Shown here piece after piece: positions 26,343 to 34,930 of a stretch of DNA of 64,000 bases; positions within the stretch are counted from its first letter, which is position 1; the number at the start of each line of letters is the position of its first letter. This DNA comes from Aestuariivirga litoralis (GTDB lineage Bacteria; Pseudomonadota; Alphaproteobacteria; Rhizobiales; Aestuariivirgaceae), in contig NZ_QKVK01000008.1 in assembly GCF_003234965.1 (NCBI RefSeq), positions 124,001 through 188,000 of the forward strand. Reading direction: 5' to 3'. The translations under genes were made by a program, and so were the position numbers. The notes below the pieces were generated by a model. The model saw only the letters and a program-made list of their open reading frames with translations. It was not told the DNA's origin and did not search any database.

Positions 26343-27842
26343 TCAATCGGCCTTCAGAAGGTCATTGAGGATTGGTTCTGCTGATTCCCACCTAGCCTTC
26401 AGGAAGGGGTTGGACTTCAGCACGTCGGGTAGCTCGCTTTTCGGCACGCCGTTGTCTGTAAGGGTCAATGCAAGAGTATGAATGAATTCTCGCAAGTCTC
26501 GTTCATTGACCTTGTCCGCAGCTATTTCCTCTGCGTTGCCGGCGATTTCAGCGTGCAATGCTTCGATTGGAAGACCTGCGCCGACAAGGCGAATACAACG
26601 CTCGAAACCCTCGCGGAGTGCATCTGACAGCTGCTCAGTGTACGCCGTTAACAGTGGATGCTCCATGTTTGGACGGAAGACAATTTTGCCGTCAATCTGA
26701 AGGCGGGACCACAGTGGGAATCTTGTTTCATCAACAAGCCGTTGGCCCTTGGCTCGATAGGTACGTTTCGAGGTGCCAACAAATCGCTCTATTACGGTCT
26801 TGAGGCGCTCCCTCACCAAGGGTGGCAGTTGGGCTGATGCCTTTTTGACGTCAATCTTCCATTCCGAATCCATGGTGTTCGGAATGTCGACGGCAATCCG
26901 GCAGAGTTTGGTCAGTTCCGTCTGCCGTGTTAGTCCAAGCCAACCACCTGCAATGATGAGTCGATCCTCACGATACACATAGAGGCCTTGGGTCTTGAGG
27001 TGTCCTTCGGGTCCGCCGACTTCATCCCACTGGTCAGAGGTCATCCGATTATGATGAGGTAGGGTGTAACATCTAACCCTGACGTCTCCGTGCTTCAATT
27101 TTAGGAAGTCATCTGGATCCTTCTGGGTGGCGGGATGAGTTGATGCCATTGGATCTATGGGCTTCAGCTCCCTACCGTTCAGCGACAACCTCACGCGAGG
27201 CTTCGTTCCCTCGAGGAAGCGATGAAACACAAGTCGTAGATGGCGCTCGGCTCGGGTAAGCTCTCCGTTCATGTATTCGGCCCGTTTTACGCGATCGTTC
27301 GCGTATCCGCCGTTCATTCTATCAAGTACTTCCCAGACAACTACAGTGCCTTGGGAGCCTAAGAGATCGTATGAAGGCAGTGTTTGAGGGTTGTCGATGA
27401 GTTCAAGGCTCCAATCGTTGCAATGTGCTATTCGATCCAGATCCCAGCGCGCGCAGGAGATCTTCTCATTGCGTTTAGTCAGCACAGTCAGCTTTCTGCA
27501 TTGCGAAAAGCTTGCGCTTTTTAGTCCTAGTCCAAATCGTCCCAGATCGTGTCTGTTTCGCTTATCGAGAGGGTTCTTCGATCCCAGTCGCATGGCCTCC
27601 ACCAACTCGGATTCTTCCATTCCGCAGCCATCGTCCGCCAAAGCGATCCAAGGTTCTTCCGCAACCGTGTCCGCCATCAGTTTGATGCTCTTGCTGCCAG
27701 CGGTAATGGCGTTGTCAATGATGTCGGCGAGGGCGGTATCCAAGCTGTAGCCGAAATCTCGATGGCCTTCGACCAATGACGCCGCGTACGGAGTGGCATC
27801 GACCGTTCTGATGGATAGCTCGCGATCTAGGGCATCGTTCAT
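26343..27842 (-). CDS. GHKL ATPase (MutL/MORC/Hsp90-like)
   Basis: 499 residues with an N-terminal GHKL ATPase domain. The N box is ADIIDNAITAGSKSI near residue 38, G1 is LADDGCGM near 70, and G2 is GRFGLGLKSASF near 105. The C-terminal half is helical and unassigned. GHKL ATPases of this type, encoded with Z1, DUF4420 and AIPR proteins, were described by Iyer, Abhiman and Aravind as MutL-like components of restriction-modification systems and relatives of MORC. It is first gene of the operon, so its promoter lies in the 288-base region shared with the divergent regulator at 28131. Confidence 0.92.
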   Translation of the reverse strand: MNDALDRELSIRTVDATPYAASLVEGHRDFGYSLDTALADIIDNAITAGSKSIKLMADTVAEEPWIALADDGCGMEESELVEAMRLGSKNPLDKRNRHDLGRFGLGLKSASFSQCRKLTVLTKRNEKISCARWDLDRIAHCNDWSLELIDNPQTLPSYDLLGSQGTVVVWEVLDRMNGGYANDRVKRAEYMNGELTRAERHLRLVFHRFLEGTKPRVRLSLNGRELKPIDPMASTHPATQKDPDDFLKLKHGDVRVRCYTLPHHNRMTSDQWDEVGGPEGHLKTQGLYVYREDRLIIAGGWLGLTRQTELTKLCRIAVDIPNTMDSEWKIDVKKASAQLPPLVRERLKTVIERFVGTSKRTYRAKGQRLVDETRFPLWSRLQIDGKIVFRPNMEHPLLTAYTEQLSDALREGFERCIRLVGAGLPIEALHAEIAGNAEEIAADKVNERDLREFIHTLALTLTDNGVPKSELPDVLKSNPFLKARWESAEPILNDLLKAD

Positions 27843-28130
27843 GAACTAAGTTTATCAATCCTTTGACTAGCAAGGCTGATTGACGTCTCGGTATTAGGCG
27901 TGCATCTCAGCGTCGGCGTTAGTCGTTGCCCTGGGATGGTGAAATGAGCCTTGGGAGCTCTCCCGATTGGTTCGCGAACAACACATAAAGCTCCCAACAG
28001 ATGCTCATTCGACATTTAGATCAGGCGATTGCGGTTTACGTCAAGTCGCTTTCTAGTTTTCGCGGTAAACCGAGGTGATCGGCAGATTTTCATTGACATC
28101 ATAAAATGTAAACGCCAATATGTAACGGCA
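27843..28130. promoter_or_regulatory. Divergent intergenic region
   Basis: Separates the minus-strand GHKL operon from the plus-strand MerR-like gene. TTGACA near 28093 and TATGTA about 20 bases later could be a long-spacer promoter of the type MerR proteins activate. GTTTACG- and GTAAAC-type hexamers recur near 28033, 28067 and 28107 and may be operator parts. Confidence 0.35.
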
Positions 28131-28778
28131 ATGAAAAATGACACCGAAGATCTCCGGTCTTGGACCGGCAACATTGATGAGCTGGCGCGCAAGGTCGCCG
28201 CGCTGCTCGGTGCCAGCGGTGCCGAGGATGCGGACCCACCTTCGGTTCGCCTGGTGCGTGACTATCTGCAGCGCGGCCTGCTGGGACAGGCTGCGCGGTC
28301 GGGCAAGGAGCTGTCCTTTGGCTATGAGAACCTGCTCCGCTTTGTCGCTACCCGTGTTCTCCTGCGGGACGGATGGAACCTCGGAAAGATCTCCGAACAT
28401 CTCGATCAGTTTTCCATGGAGGAACTCGAAGCATTCCTTCCGAAGACCGAAAACCGGGCGCTTGCCGCACTTGGGCGGATTAGACGGATGAGTTTTGCAT
28501 CAATGGATGCTCCCCCCCCCGCCGCAACGTTCATGCGGAGGGCAGTCGCGTTGACGCCGCTTCAGAATGAAATGAAGACCGCCCTCCAGCGGCTTGGGCT
28601 TCCGGAAGATGGGCCTGCGACGGAGGCGGTAATTCTCATGGCCATCACGCCATGGTTCCAGGCACTGGTTCAATCAGACAGGATCTCTCGAATAACACCG
28701 GAGGAAGCCGACGAAATAGGACGTGCAGTCACCGCCAGCCTCATCAAGCTCTCCCGCAGAAAGGAATTCCGCAAATGA
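28131..28778 (+). CDS. MerR-like winged-helix regulator
   Basis: 215 residues. The segment PSVRLVRDYLQRGLL followed by FGYENLLRFVATRVLLRDGWNLGKISEHL has the spacing of a MerR-type winged helix (about residues 38-95). The remainder is helical and unassigned. ATG 28131 is chosen because the frame upstream is low in coding character. Its last codon overlaps the VWA gene (ATGA), so it probably regulates its own operon. A run of nine C at 28512-28520, inside the coding sequence, is a possible slippage site. Confidence 0.65.
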   Translation: MKNDTEDLRSWTGNIDELARKVAALLGASGAEDADPPSVRLVRDYLQRGLLGQAARSGKELSFGYENLLRFVATRVLLRDGWNLGKISEHLDQFSMEELEAFLPKTENRALAALGRIRRMSFASMDAPPPAATFMRRAVALTPLQNEMKTALQRLGLPEDGPATEAVILMAITPWFQALVQSDRISRITPEEADEIGRAVTASLIKLSRRKEFRK

Positions 28779-30130
28779 TCAATCTCACGCTGAAGCCGCT
28801 TCGCGATGGTATGCCCGCGGGCGAGGCTTTTACCACCGAGGTTCTACTGCGGATCACTCCGGAAGCCATGGTGGAGGATGGAAGACGGGCCAATCTCAAT
28901 CTCGCATTGGTAATCGACCGGTCCGGCTCAATGGCCGGGCGTCCGCTGCATGAGGCAAAGCGCTGCGCCGCAATGGTGATCGACCGTCTGACCGCCCGGG
29001 ACCGGCTGGCGATCGTGGCGTATGATGATCAGGTGGAGGTGATGCTTCCGTCATCGCCCGTGGATGACCGTGAGCGTTTCAAGCGAGCGGTTTCTGCCAT
29101 CCTCGACGGAGGGACCACCAATCTCCATGGCGGATGGCATGCCGGCGCGACTGCAGTTGCGCGCGCCATGCAGCTCGTGCCGAACGGCCTGTCGAGGGTG
29201 CTCCTCCTGTCCGATGGACAGGCAAACCAGGGCGAGACGAACACGGCTGTCATTGCCAGCCATTGTGCCGAACTTGCTGCTGCCGATGTCAGCACCTCGA
29301 CCTACGGTCTTGGAGAGAGCTTCAATGAAGACCTGATGACCCAGATGGCGAGGGCCGGGCAGGGTCAGTCCCACTACGGCCGCAGCGCGGAGGATCTCAT
29401 CGATCCCTTCCAGCAGGAATTTGACCTCCTGCAGGCGCTGGTAGCGCGCAGGCTGCGTCTCGAAGTGTTGCCGGAACGCGGGGTCAAGGTAGATGTGCTC
29501 AATCTCTTCACGCCGGATCCCGAGACGGGGGCACTCATTCTTCCGGATCTGGCAGCCGGTGGAGAGCTCTGGGCCGTTCTCAGGCTGAAGGTCGAGGCGG
29601 GAGTTTCGCTCGGTTCTGCACCCGCGAGGCTTCTCACAGCACGCCTGAGGTACGTGGACCGTGATGATCACCGCCACGCCACCGATCCGGTTGCTCTCCA
29701 TCTCGGCCCACTTTCGCCTGCGGCCTATGCAGCGCTTCCTGCCGAGGCGCTGGTTCGTGATCGCACAGGGGAACTCGAAGTGGCACACCTTGCCGACCTC
29801 GCTCGCGAGGCGGCGCGGCACGGTGACTGGCAGCGAGTGGAAACGCTTACGGCCGAGATGCTTGAAAGAGCTGCCGGCAATGAGTGGGTGGCCGAATCGG
29901 TTCGGAGCCTTCGCGAGCTCGCGCAGTCGCGGAACAGGGAGGGCTTCTCGAAGGAGGCGCTCTACAAGTCCACCCGCATGAGATCCAGAATGGCATCTCT
30001 CGATGAGTCCACGACCTCCTATGGCTTCGCCGAGGAGTCGGCGAAGCCGTCATTCCTGAGGAGGAAGCGGGAGGAAGGACGCCGGTTCGACGCGGACGAC
30101 GACGGTCCTGTTCGCCCGTCCACCCCCTGA
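28775..30130 (+). CDS. von Willebrand factor A domain protein
   Basis: 451 residues with a complete metal-ion-dependent adhesion site: DRSGSMAG (DxSxS) near residue 48, GGTTNLHGG near 118, and LLLSDGQAN near 150. The region after 250 is a beta-rich domain, and the last 60 residues are charged and probably disordered. There is no signal peptide, so it acts in the cytoplasm, probably as a scaffold binding a partner through Mg2+. It is coupled to the MerR-like gene and followed by HEPN, HD, phosphoesterase and exonuclease genes. Confidence 0.88.
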   Translation: MINLTLKPLRDGMPAGEAFTTEVLLRITPEAMVEDGRRANLNLALVIDRSGSMAGRPLHEAKRCAAMVIDRLTARDRLAIVAYDDQVEVMLPSSPVDDRERFKRAVSAILDGGTTNLHGGWHAGATAVARAMQLVPNGLSRVLLLSDGQANQGETNTAVIASHCAELAAADVSTSTYGLGESFNEDLMTQMARAGQGQSHYGRSAEDLIDPFQQEFDLLQALVARRLRLEVLPERGVKVDVLNLFTPDPETGALILPDLAAGGELWAVLRLKVEAGVSLGSAPARLLTARLRYVDRDDHRHATDPVALHLGPLSPAAYAALPAEALVRDRTGELEVAHLADLAREAARHGDWQRVETLTAEMLERAAGNEWVAESVRSLRELAQSRNREGFSKEALYKSTRMRSRMASLDESTTSYGFAEESAKPSFLRRKREEGRRFDADDDGPVRPSTP

Positions 30131-30195
30131 GACAGCTTGACCTACAGTGGAACCCAGGACGTTCTCTGGTAAACTGCATTCATTGGAAGCCCGGG

Positions 30196-30897
30196 ATGGC
30201 TGGCATGAGTGACGGAGACGACCTGGGTTTCGGAGCCCTGAAGGACAAGCAGCGATCACTGAGGTCGGGGTTTCCCGAACCCCTGGGACTTCGTGTACAC
30301 CGGGCGCTCAGCTGGTACGGTCGATCAACGCAGTCGATGGACGACAACGACATCCGTTTCATCCTGCTCTGGGTCGCGTTCAATGCAGCATACGCGCAGG
30401 ATATGGGAGGGCCGGACGCAGGCGGAGAACGCTCGGCCTTCCGCACGTTCTTTGAGGCGCTTGTGTCACTCGATCGCTCCAACCGGATCTACAACGTTGT
30501 CTGGAAGCGGTTTCCCAACGAGATCAGGGTCCTGCTCAACAACAGGTTTGTGTTCGCTCCCTTCTGGAGCCATCAAAATGGAGCCACCGGCTCCGTGGAC
30601 TGGGCTGCCGCACTGGCTGCCAGCCAGAAGATAATTGCCTCTGCAATGGCGCAGCAGGATACCGGCAGATTGCTTTCCATCGTCTTCGACCGCCTCTATG
30701 TCCTCCGGAACCAGATTGTCCATGGCGGAGCGACCTGGAACAGCAGCATCAACCGAAGCCAGGTGAGGGACGGTGCAGCGGTGCTGGCCAGTCTGCTGCC
30801 GGTCTTCATCGACATCATGATGGACAATCCGGAATATGACTGGGGCAGGCCCTTCTACCCGGTCGTGGAAAATGTCGTCGAGGCATCGAATGGTTGA
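30196..30897 (+). CDS. HEPN-domain protein (probable RNase)
   Basis: 233 helical residues. The HEPN signature Rx4H is RNQIVH near residue 176 (LYVLRNQIVHGGATW), preceded by the family's helix FILLWVAFNAAYAQD near 55. Many HEPN proteins are metal-independent RNases used as toxins or abortive-infection effectors, and the R and H residues are intact here. It overlaps the HD gene by 8 bases. It could be the toxic arm of this operon, with its neighbours as sensor or antagonist (inference). Confidence 0.72.
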   Translation: MAGMSDGDDLGFGALKDKQRSLRSGFPEPLGLRVHRALSWYGRSTQSMDDNDIRFILLWVAFNAAYAQDMGGPDAGGERSAFRTFFEALVSLDRSNRIYNVVWKRFPNEIRVLLNNRFVFAPFWSHQNGATGSVDWAAALAASQKIIASAMAQQDTGRLLSIVFDRLYVLRNQIVHGGATWNSSINRSQVRDGAAVLASLLPVFIDIMMDNPEYDWGRPFYPVVENVVEASNG

Positions 30898-31393
30898 GCT
30901 GGAGGAAGTGGATACCATTGGTCTCCTGAGGGATGCCACGAGCAGGTTCACTCTCGACAGGGACAGCATACATGGACCCGCCCACTGGCGAGCAGTTCTT
31001 GCAAATGCGATGGCTCTGGCAGATGCCCTTGAGTGTGACCGGTCGCTTGTGGCGGTGTTTTCTCTCCTCCATGACTGCCGGCGGGAAAACGAATGGCGCG
31101 ATCCCCGCCATGGAGAGCGGGCGGCCACGGTTGCTCGTGAACTGAATGGACAGTTCTTTGATTTCTCGGAGGCCCGCCTCTCGAAGCTTCTCGAGGCCAT
31201 TCACTGGCACGATGCGGGACGGACTTCGGAAGATCTGGATGTTTCCTGCTGCTGGGCCGCGGACCGCATCGAGCTGCGTCGGGTGGGTATCGAACCTGCC
31301 AGGTGGGGCTTCTGTTCGCGGACCTGGCCGACGGTCCAGGAACTCCTCTCCCGTAGATCCAAAGTCCCTCACAAAGTTAAACAAGGATCCTGA
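30890..31393 (+). CDS. HD-domain phosphohydrolase (copy 1)
   Basis: 167 residues with the HD metal-binding pattern: HGPAHWRAV near residue 27, LLHDCRRENEWRDPRHG near 65, and IHWHDAG near 105, then CCWAADRIELRRVGIEP. It closely matches the protein at 61236-61730 along its whole length. HD enzymes hydrolyse phosphate esters, often of nucleotides. The next gene begins at the base after its stop. In its location, degrading or resetting a nucleotide signal is a reasonable guess; no direct evidence. Confidence 0.85.
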   Translation: MVELEEVDTIGLLRDATSRFTLDRDSIHGPAHWRAVLANAMALADALECDRSLVAVFSLLHDCRRENEWRDPRHGERAATVARELNGQFFDFSEARLSKLLEAIHWHDAGRTSEDLDVSCCWAADRIELRRVGIEPARWGFCSRTWPTVQELLSRRSKVPHKVKQGS

Positions 31394-32272
31394 ATGCTGT
31401 CAGTCATTCCCGACCTGCATGCCGACCCTCAGCGACTGTTGGATACGCTGGCTCGGATTGGTCGTTATAACCGGATTGCGCTTCTCGGGGACCTTATCGA
31501 CGCCGGGAAGAATGTCAGACATCCTTCTGATCGCGCCGTACTCTCAATGGCCCGGGAGCTTGTTGACAACGGCAGGGCCGTCGCAATCATGGGAAACCAT
31601 GAGCTCAATGCAATCCTTTTCCATCGCTTGGGCCCCGGGGGGCCTCTGAGGGAGCGCAGTACCAAGAACCTCAAGCAGCACTGGAGTTTCGTTGCTGACT
31701 TTGGAATCGGCACGACTGCTGCACTTGAGTGGACGAATTGGTTTCTCGATACCCTGCCGCTCTGGCGCGAAATCGATGGCCTGCGCCTCGTGCACGCATA
31801 TTGGAGCGAGCGGCTGATCGCGATCGTTGCGGCACGGAGACCGGATGGATATCTCCGTGAGGAAGATCTCCCGGAAATCGCCGAAGGTCGGAGTGAGTTC
31901 GCCACCGCAGTCAAATTGCTTGTGTCGGGACCTGAGTTTCCTCTGCCCGGCAACGGAAGGATTACCGACAATTCCGGGCACAGGCGATCGGAGATAAGGC
32001 TGGCGTGGTGGAAGTCAGCACCGGCCACCTGGAAGGATGCGGCTCTTTCGGTTGCCAGGCCTGAGGAGATCCCGGACGGATGGGTCCCCCCCGAATATCT
32101 CCAGGGTCTGGAAACAGGCTCACTCCCGATTGTATTCGGGCACTACAAGATCGCGGGCGAGCCATGCCTGCTGGATGCCACGGCCGCTTGCCTCGACTTC
32201 CCTGCTCGCCCCTGTTTCCTGACGTGGCGCGGAGGGGAGAAAATTGAGGCGGAAGACGTGATTACGGTTTAG
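31394..32272 (+). CDS. PPP-type metallophosphoesterase
   Basis: 292 residues with all calcineurin-like motifs: DLHADPQR at residue 7, LLGDLIDAGKN near 36, IMGNHELNA near 70, an isolated H in LVHAYWSERL near 137, and VFGHYKIAG near 250. It should be an active di-metal phosphatase; diadenosine-polyphosphate or protein phosphatase activity cannot be separated from sequence. It directly follows the HD gene and precedes the DnaQ exonuclease. Confidence 0.9.
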   Translation: MLSVIPDLHADPQRLLDTLARIGRYNRIALLGDLIDAGKNVRHPSDRAVLSMARELVDNGRAVAIMGNHELNAILFHRLGPGGPLRERSTKNLKQHWSFVADFGIGTTAALEWTNWFLDTLPLWREIDGLRLVHAYWSERLIAIVAARRPDGYLREEDLPEIAEGRSEFATAVKLLVSGPEFPLPGNGRITDNSGHRRSEIRLAWWKSAPATWKDAALSVARPEEIPDGWVPPEYLQGLETGSLPIVFGHYKIAGEPCLLDATAACLDFPARPCFLTWRGGEKIEAEDVITV

Positions 32273-32284
32273 CCTGACCGGCAA

Positions 32285-32983
32285 ATGCCTAGAATCATTC
32301 GTGTAATCGATTACGAAACGACCGGCCTGCCCGAGAATACGGGATCCGAGATCATCGAGCTTGGTAGGATCGATGTAGACATCCTGTCGAAGGCCATCCG
32401 GAACCCTTGGAGATCCTTTGCGCTGCCGAAAGGACCGATTCCTCCGGAGGTGAAGGCCGTTCATCACATCCTGGAGGAGGAACTCGCCGGAGCTCCGCCC
32501 ATTTCTGACCTTTGGACGACGTTCTGGGAGGGCTGCGCAGGGGATGATATCCTGGCCGCCCACAATGCTTCCTTCGAAATGCACTTTCATGCGGGTGACG
32601 GCCGTCAGTGGATCGATACCTACAAGTGCGCCCTGACGGTCTGGCCGGACGCTCCTGCCCACAACAACCAGACGCTCCGATACTGGCTTGGAATTGATCA
32701 ATCCGCAGGGTTTGACCGGGAGTTTGCAATGCCCCCGCATCGGGCCTTGCCGGACGCCTACGTCACGGCACACATTCTGGTCCAGCTGTTGTCAAAGTGC
32801 AGCGTCTCGGAACTCGTCACGATTTCGGGAAAACCCGCACTTCTGAACAGGCTTAATTTCGGAAAATATAGGGGAATGAAGTTTTCCGCGGCGCCGGCGG
32901 ATTACCTGCAATGGATCCGCGACAAGAGCGAATTGAATGAGGACGTCAAGTTCTCCGCAGCCTATTGGCTGCAAAGGCGCTGA
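32285..32983 (+). CDS. DnaQ-like 3'-5' exonuclease with DUF3820-like tail
   Basis: 232 residues. The DEDDh exonuclease motifs are VIDYETTGLP (D and E of Exo I) at residue 8, AAHNASFEMHF (Exo II) near 95, and HRALPDAYVTAH (H and D of Exo III) near 155. The C-terminal 45 residues, NFGKYRGMKFSAAPADYLQWI, match the DUF3820-like motif often attached to such exonucleases. It is last gene of the operon, 12 bases after the phosphoesterase. The substrate could be DNA or small RNA. Confidence 0.9.
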   Translation: MPRIIRVIDYETTGLPENTGSEIIELGRIDVDILSKAIRNPWRSFALPKGPIPPEVKAVHHILEEELAGAPPISDLWTTFWEGCAGDDILAAHNASFEMHFHAGDGRQWIDTYKCALTVWPDAPAHNNQTLRYWLGIDQSAGFDREFAMPPHRALPDAYVTAHILVQLLSKCSVSELVTISGKPALLNRLNFGKYRGMKFSAAPADYLQWIRDKSELNEDVKFSAAYWLQRR

Positions 32984-32993
32984 CCGGTCTGGA

Positions 32994-33020
32994 TCCGGTT
33001 GGTGGTTCGCCGCCCCCTTT
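32994..33020 (+). terminator. Possible terminator after the VWA-to-exonuclease operon
   Basis: GGTGG-TTCG-CCGCC (33001-33014) forms a hairpin with a TTCG loop followed by CCCTTT, 18 bases after the last stop. The T-run is short, so the call is tentative. Confidence 0.4.
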
Positions 33021-33469
33021 AGAATGAGTTCTCCCCAAGCCTGTCGAAGACCTATTCAATACCGGAAAAATGTCAGATAGTTTGATACAGACGGGCGGGG
33101 TATCCGAGGATCGGGACATTTCAGAATGTCCTGTGGAGTTGAGATACAGAGGGAGATGTTTCCGAGCTTCAGAGGACGCTTTCCGGGGTGGGCCGAAGCA
33201 ATATTGAGGATCCGCTGACTGCGGCATGTTCGAAATGTTTTGGCGCGACGGGCAGCCACATCCAGCTCTTGAAAATGATGGCTCTTTCGAATTTCAGTGA
33301 GCTGAGGGAGGACGTCTTGGCCGATGTCGAATCTTTTGCAGGTGTCTGCTCTGGACCGGGCACCACTCGCTTAGACCGGTCAGGCTCACACTTCGATGCT
33401 TGTCGACGCAATCGGGAAGCCACGCTACATTGTAATAGAAGAGCAAAAACTATGATAGTTGCATAGACA
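33021..33469. other. Gene-poor stretch before the 481-residue gene
   Basis: No credible gene. It holds a perfect hairpin with 7-bp arms (GGACATT-TCAG-AATGTCC, 33114-33131). The promoter for the next gene should lie near its end, which is A/T-rich. Confidence 0.5.
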
Positions 33470-34915
33470 ATGACTAATAACGATTCATCCAGCCAACAAC
33501 AGCCTGAAGCAGGTGATCAACAAGCGTGGGCGGCGCGTCTTCGAGAGTTGATAAGAACTCGTACTTTGAAAAAGGACAGGTTGGACGAGCCTGAAATACG
33601 TATTGCAATTGAAGGCTTGGCTGCCACGGTTGAGAATGGAGCTGCTCCCGACCTTCGGCTTGAGGCGGCTGCAGTCCTCGGAAAGGCTGCTGAGGTATCT
33701 GTGCCGATCAGGGCTGTTGTCCAGCCGCTACTGGAGCACAGCCTGAGACAGGGGCTCCCGCCCGTCCATGCTTGGGGGAACGCTGAAGACCGGTTCTATC
33801 TGTCAAAGGCGCTATCAGCATCACCTGCTGCTTGGGTACGGGATTATGCTGCTGCTGAGCTCGCTCGAGCTGATGTGGACGAAAAGCTATCGCGCCAGAT
33901 GTGGGCCGAACTAGCGATAAGCAGAGCCGACAGCCTTTCCATTGCCCTTGAGAAGGTTGCGCGATCGTTGTCTGACCATTTGGGGTCCACGCCTAGCGCC
34001 GGCGACACCGCCAACCGAAAATTGATCAGAATTGCGGAGGCGCTTACGCAAACCCTCCTTACGGCGGACGTGCCCACAGGAAGCGGCTTTGGCCGGGCGT
34101 TAAGCATGTTAATGCTTCAAGGAGGAGGCAGCAAAGGAGCGGAAGCTCTGCGGGTACGTGAGGATGCCGCAATTGCGTGTCTCGAACTGCTGGTTCAGAT
34201 TGTGAGGCTGCGCTTCGAGGCTCTCCTGGACTCCGATGTTTACAGAGCTGCTGGTACAATTAGGGGCTGGTGGCGACCGGGGCGTCCACCTGACGCCGTC
34301 GAACGAAAGGCAGATAGACTTCTCAATCTTGGAGTTGATGGCCTGTTGGTTCTCTGTCGACAGGGCATCATGGACAAGGATCTCAGGCAGGCAATGGTTT
34401 CTGCGTTCGGTGCTGATCGTGTTAACAGCGCGGGCAGTCAGAAGGCCAGTAGTGATCCTGCGCTGAATGCCGATTGTTCTCACTGGCTTGCCACAGGAAG
34501 CAATCGTTCTGCGGCGCGTTCAAATGAAGTCGTGCGAGAAATGGGAGATCATGCCCTGCACGAACTGATTGGCCAGTTGCTCATTGTTTCTGATAGTCAT
34601 GATGGTGGTCCACAAACCCTCAGAGGCATCGCTGACTCTCTCGAGGTTTTTGAACCATCCCAAGCTTCCACACTTAGGTCGGCTGCGGACAGATCTGCAC
34701 TGATCAACCAATGGGTAGCAGCATTGGCCGCAAAGCGGCGGATATCTCTCAGTGGAAGAAAAGGAGAAGTGGTAAGCTATGATCCACTCTTGCATGAATG
34801 CAGTGAGGTTGTGCAACGTTCCGCCAACGTCAGAATGGTAGTGCCCGCGGTCATGTTGTCCTTGGAAGGGCGATCACCTGAAGTGGTCATCAAAGCAATC
34901 GTCGAAAAGGCTTAG
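33470..34915 (+). CDS. Unknown 481-residue helical protein, partner of the Hsp70-like ATPase
   Basis: I do not recognise a family. The sequence is almost wholly alpha-helical with alanine- and leucine-rich repeats resembling HEAT/ARM-type solenoids (for example LRLEAAAVLGKAAEVSVPI and VRDYAAAELARADVDEK), with a polar Gln-rich start. No catalytic motif is visible. It lies 15 bases before the Hsp70-like gene and probably forms a complex with it. Codon use in this pair is less GC-biased than in region A. Confidence 0.75.
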   Translation: MTNNDSSSQQQPEAGDQQAWAARLRELIRTRTLKKDRLDEPEIRIAIEGLAATVENGAAPDLRLEAAAVLGKAAEVSVPIRAVVQPLLEHSLRQGLPPVHAWGNAEDRFYLSKALSASPAAWVRDYAAAELARADVDEKLSRQMWAELAISRADSLSIALEKVARSLSDHLGSTPSAGDTANRKLIRIAEALTQTLLTADVPTGSGFGRALSMLMLQGGGSKGAEALRVREDAAIACLELLVQIVRLRFEALLDSDVYRAAGTIRGWWRPGRPPDAVERKADRLLNLGVDGLLVLCRQGIMDKDLRQAMVSAFGADRVNSAGSQKASSDPALNADCSHWLATGSNRSAARSNEVVREMGDHALHELIGQLLIVSDSHDGGPQTLRGIADSLEVFEPSQASTLRSAADRSALINQWVAALAAKRRISLSGRKGEVVSYDPLLHECSEVVQRSANVRMVVPAVMLSLEGRSPEVVIKAIVEKA

Positions 34916-34930
34916 AATTGGGGGAATGAC

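Noticed and set aside
29051-29821. 256-codon minus-strand frame
   Set aside because: Opposite the VWA gene with its clear metal-site motifs.
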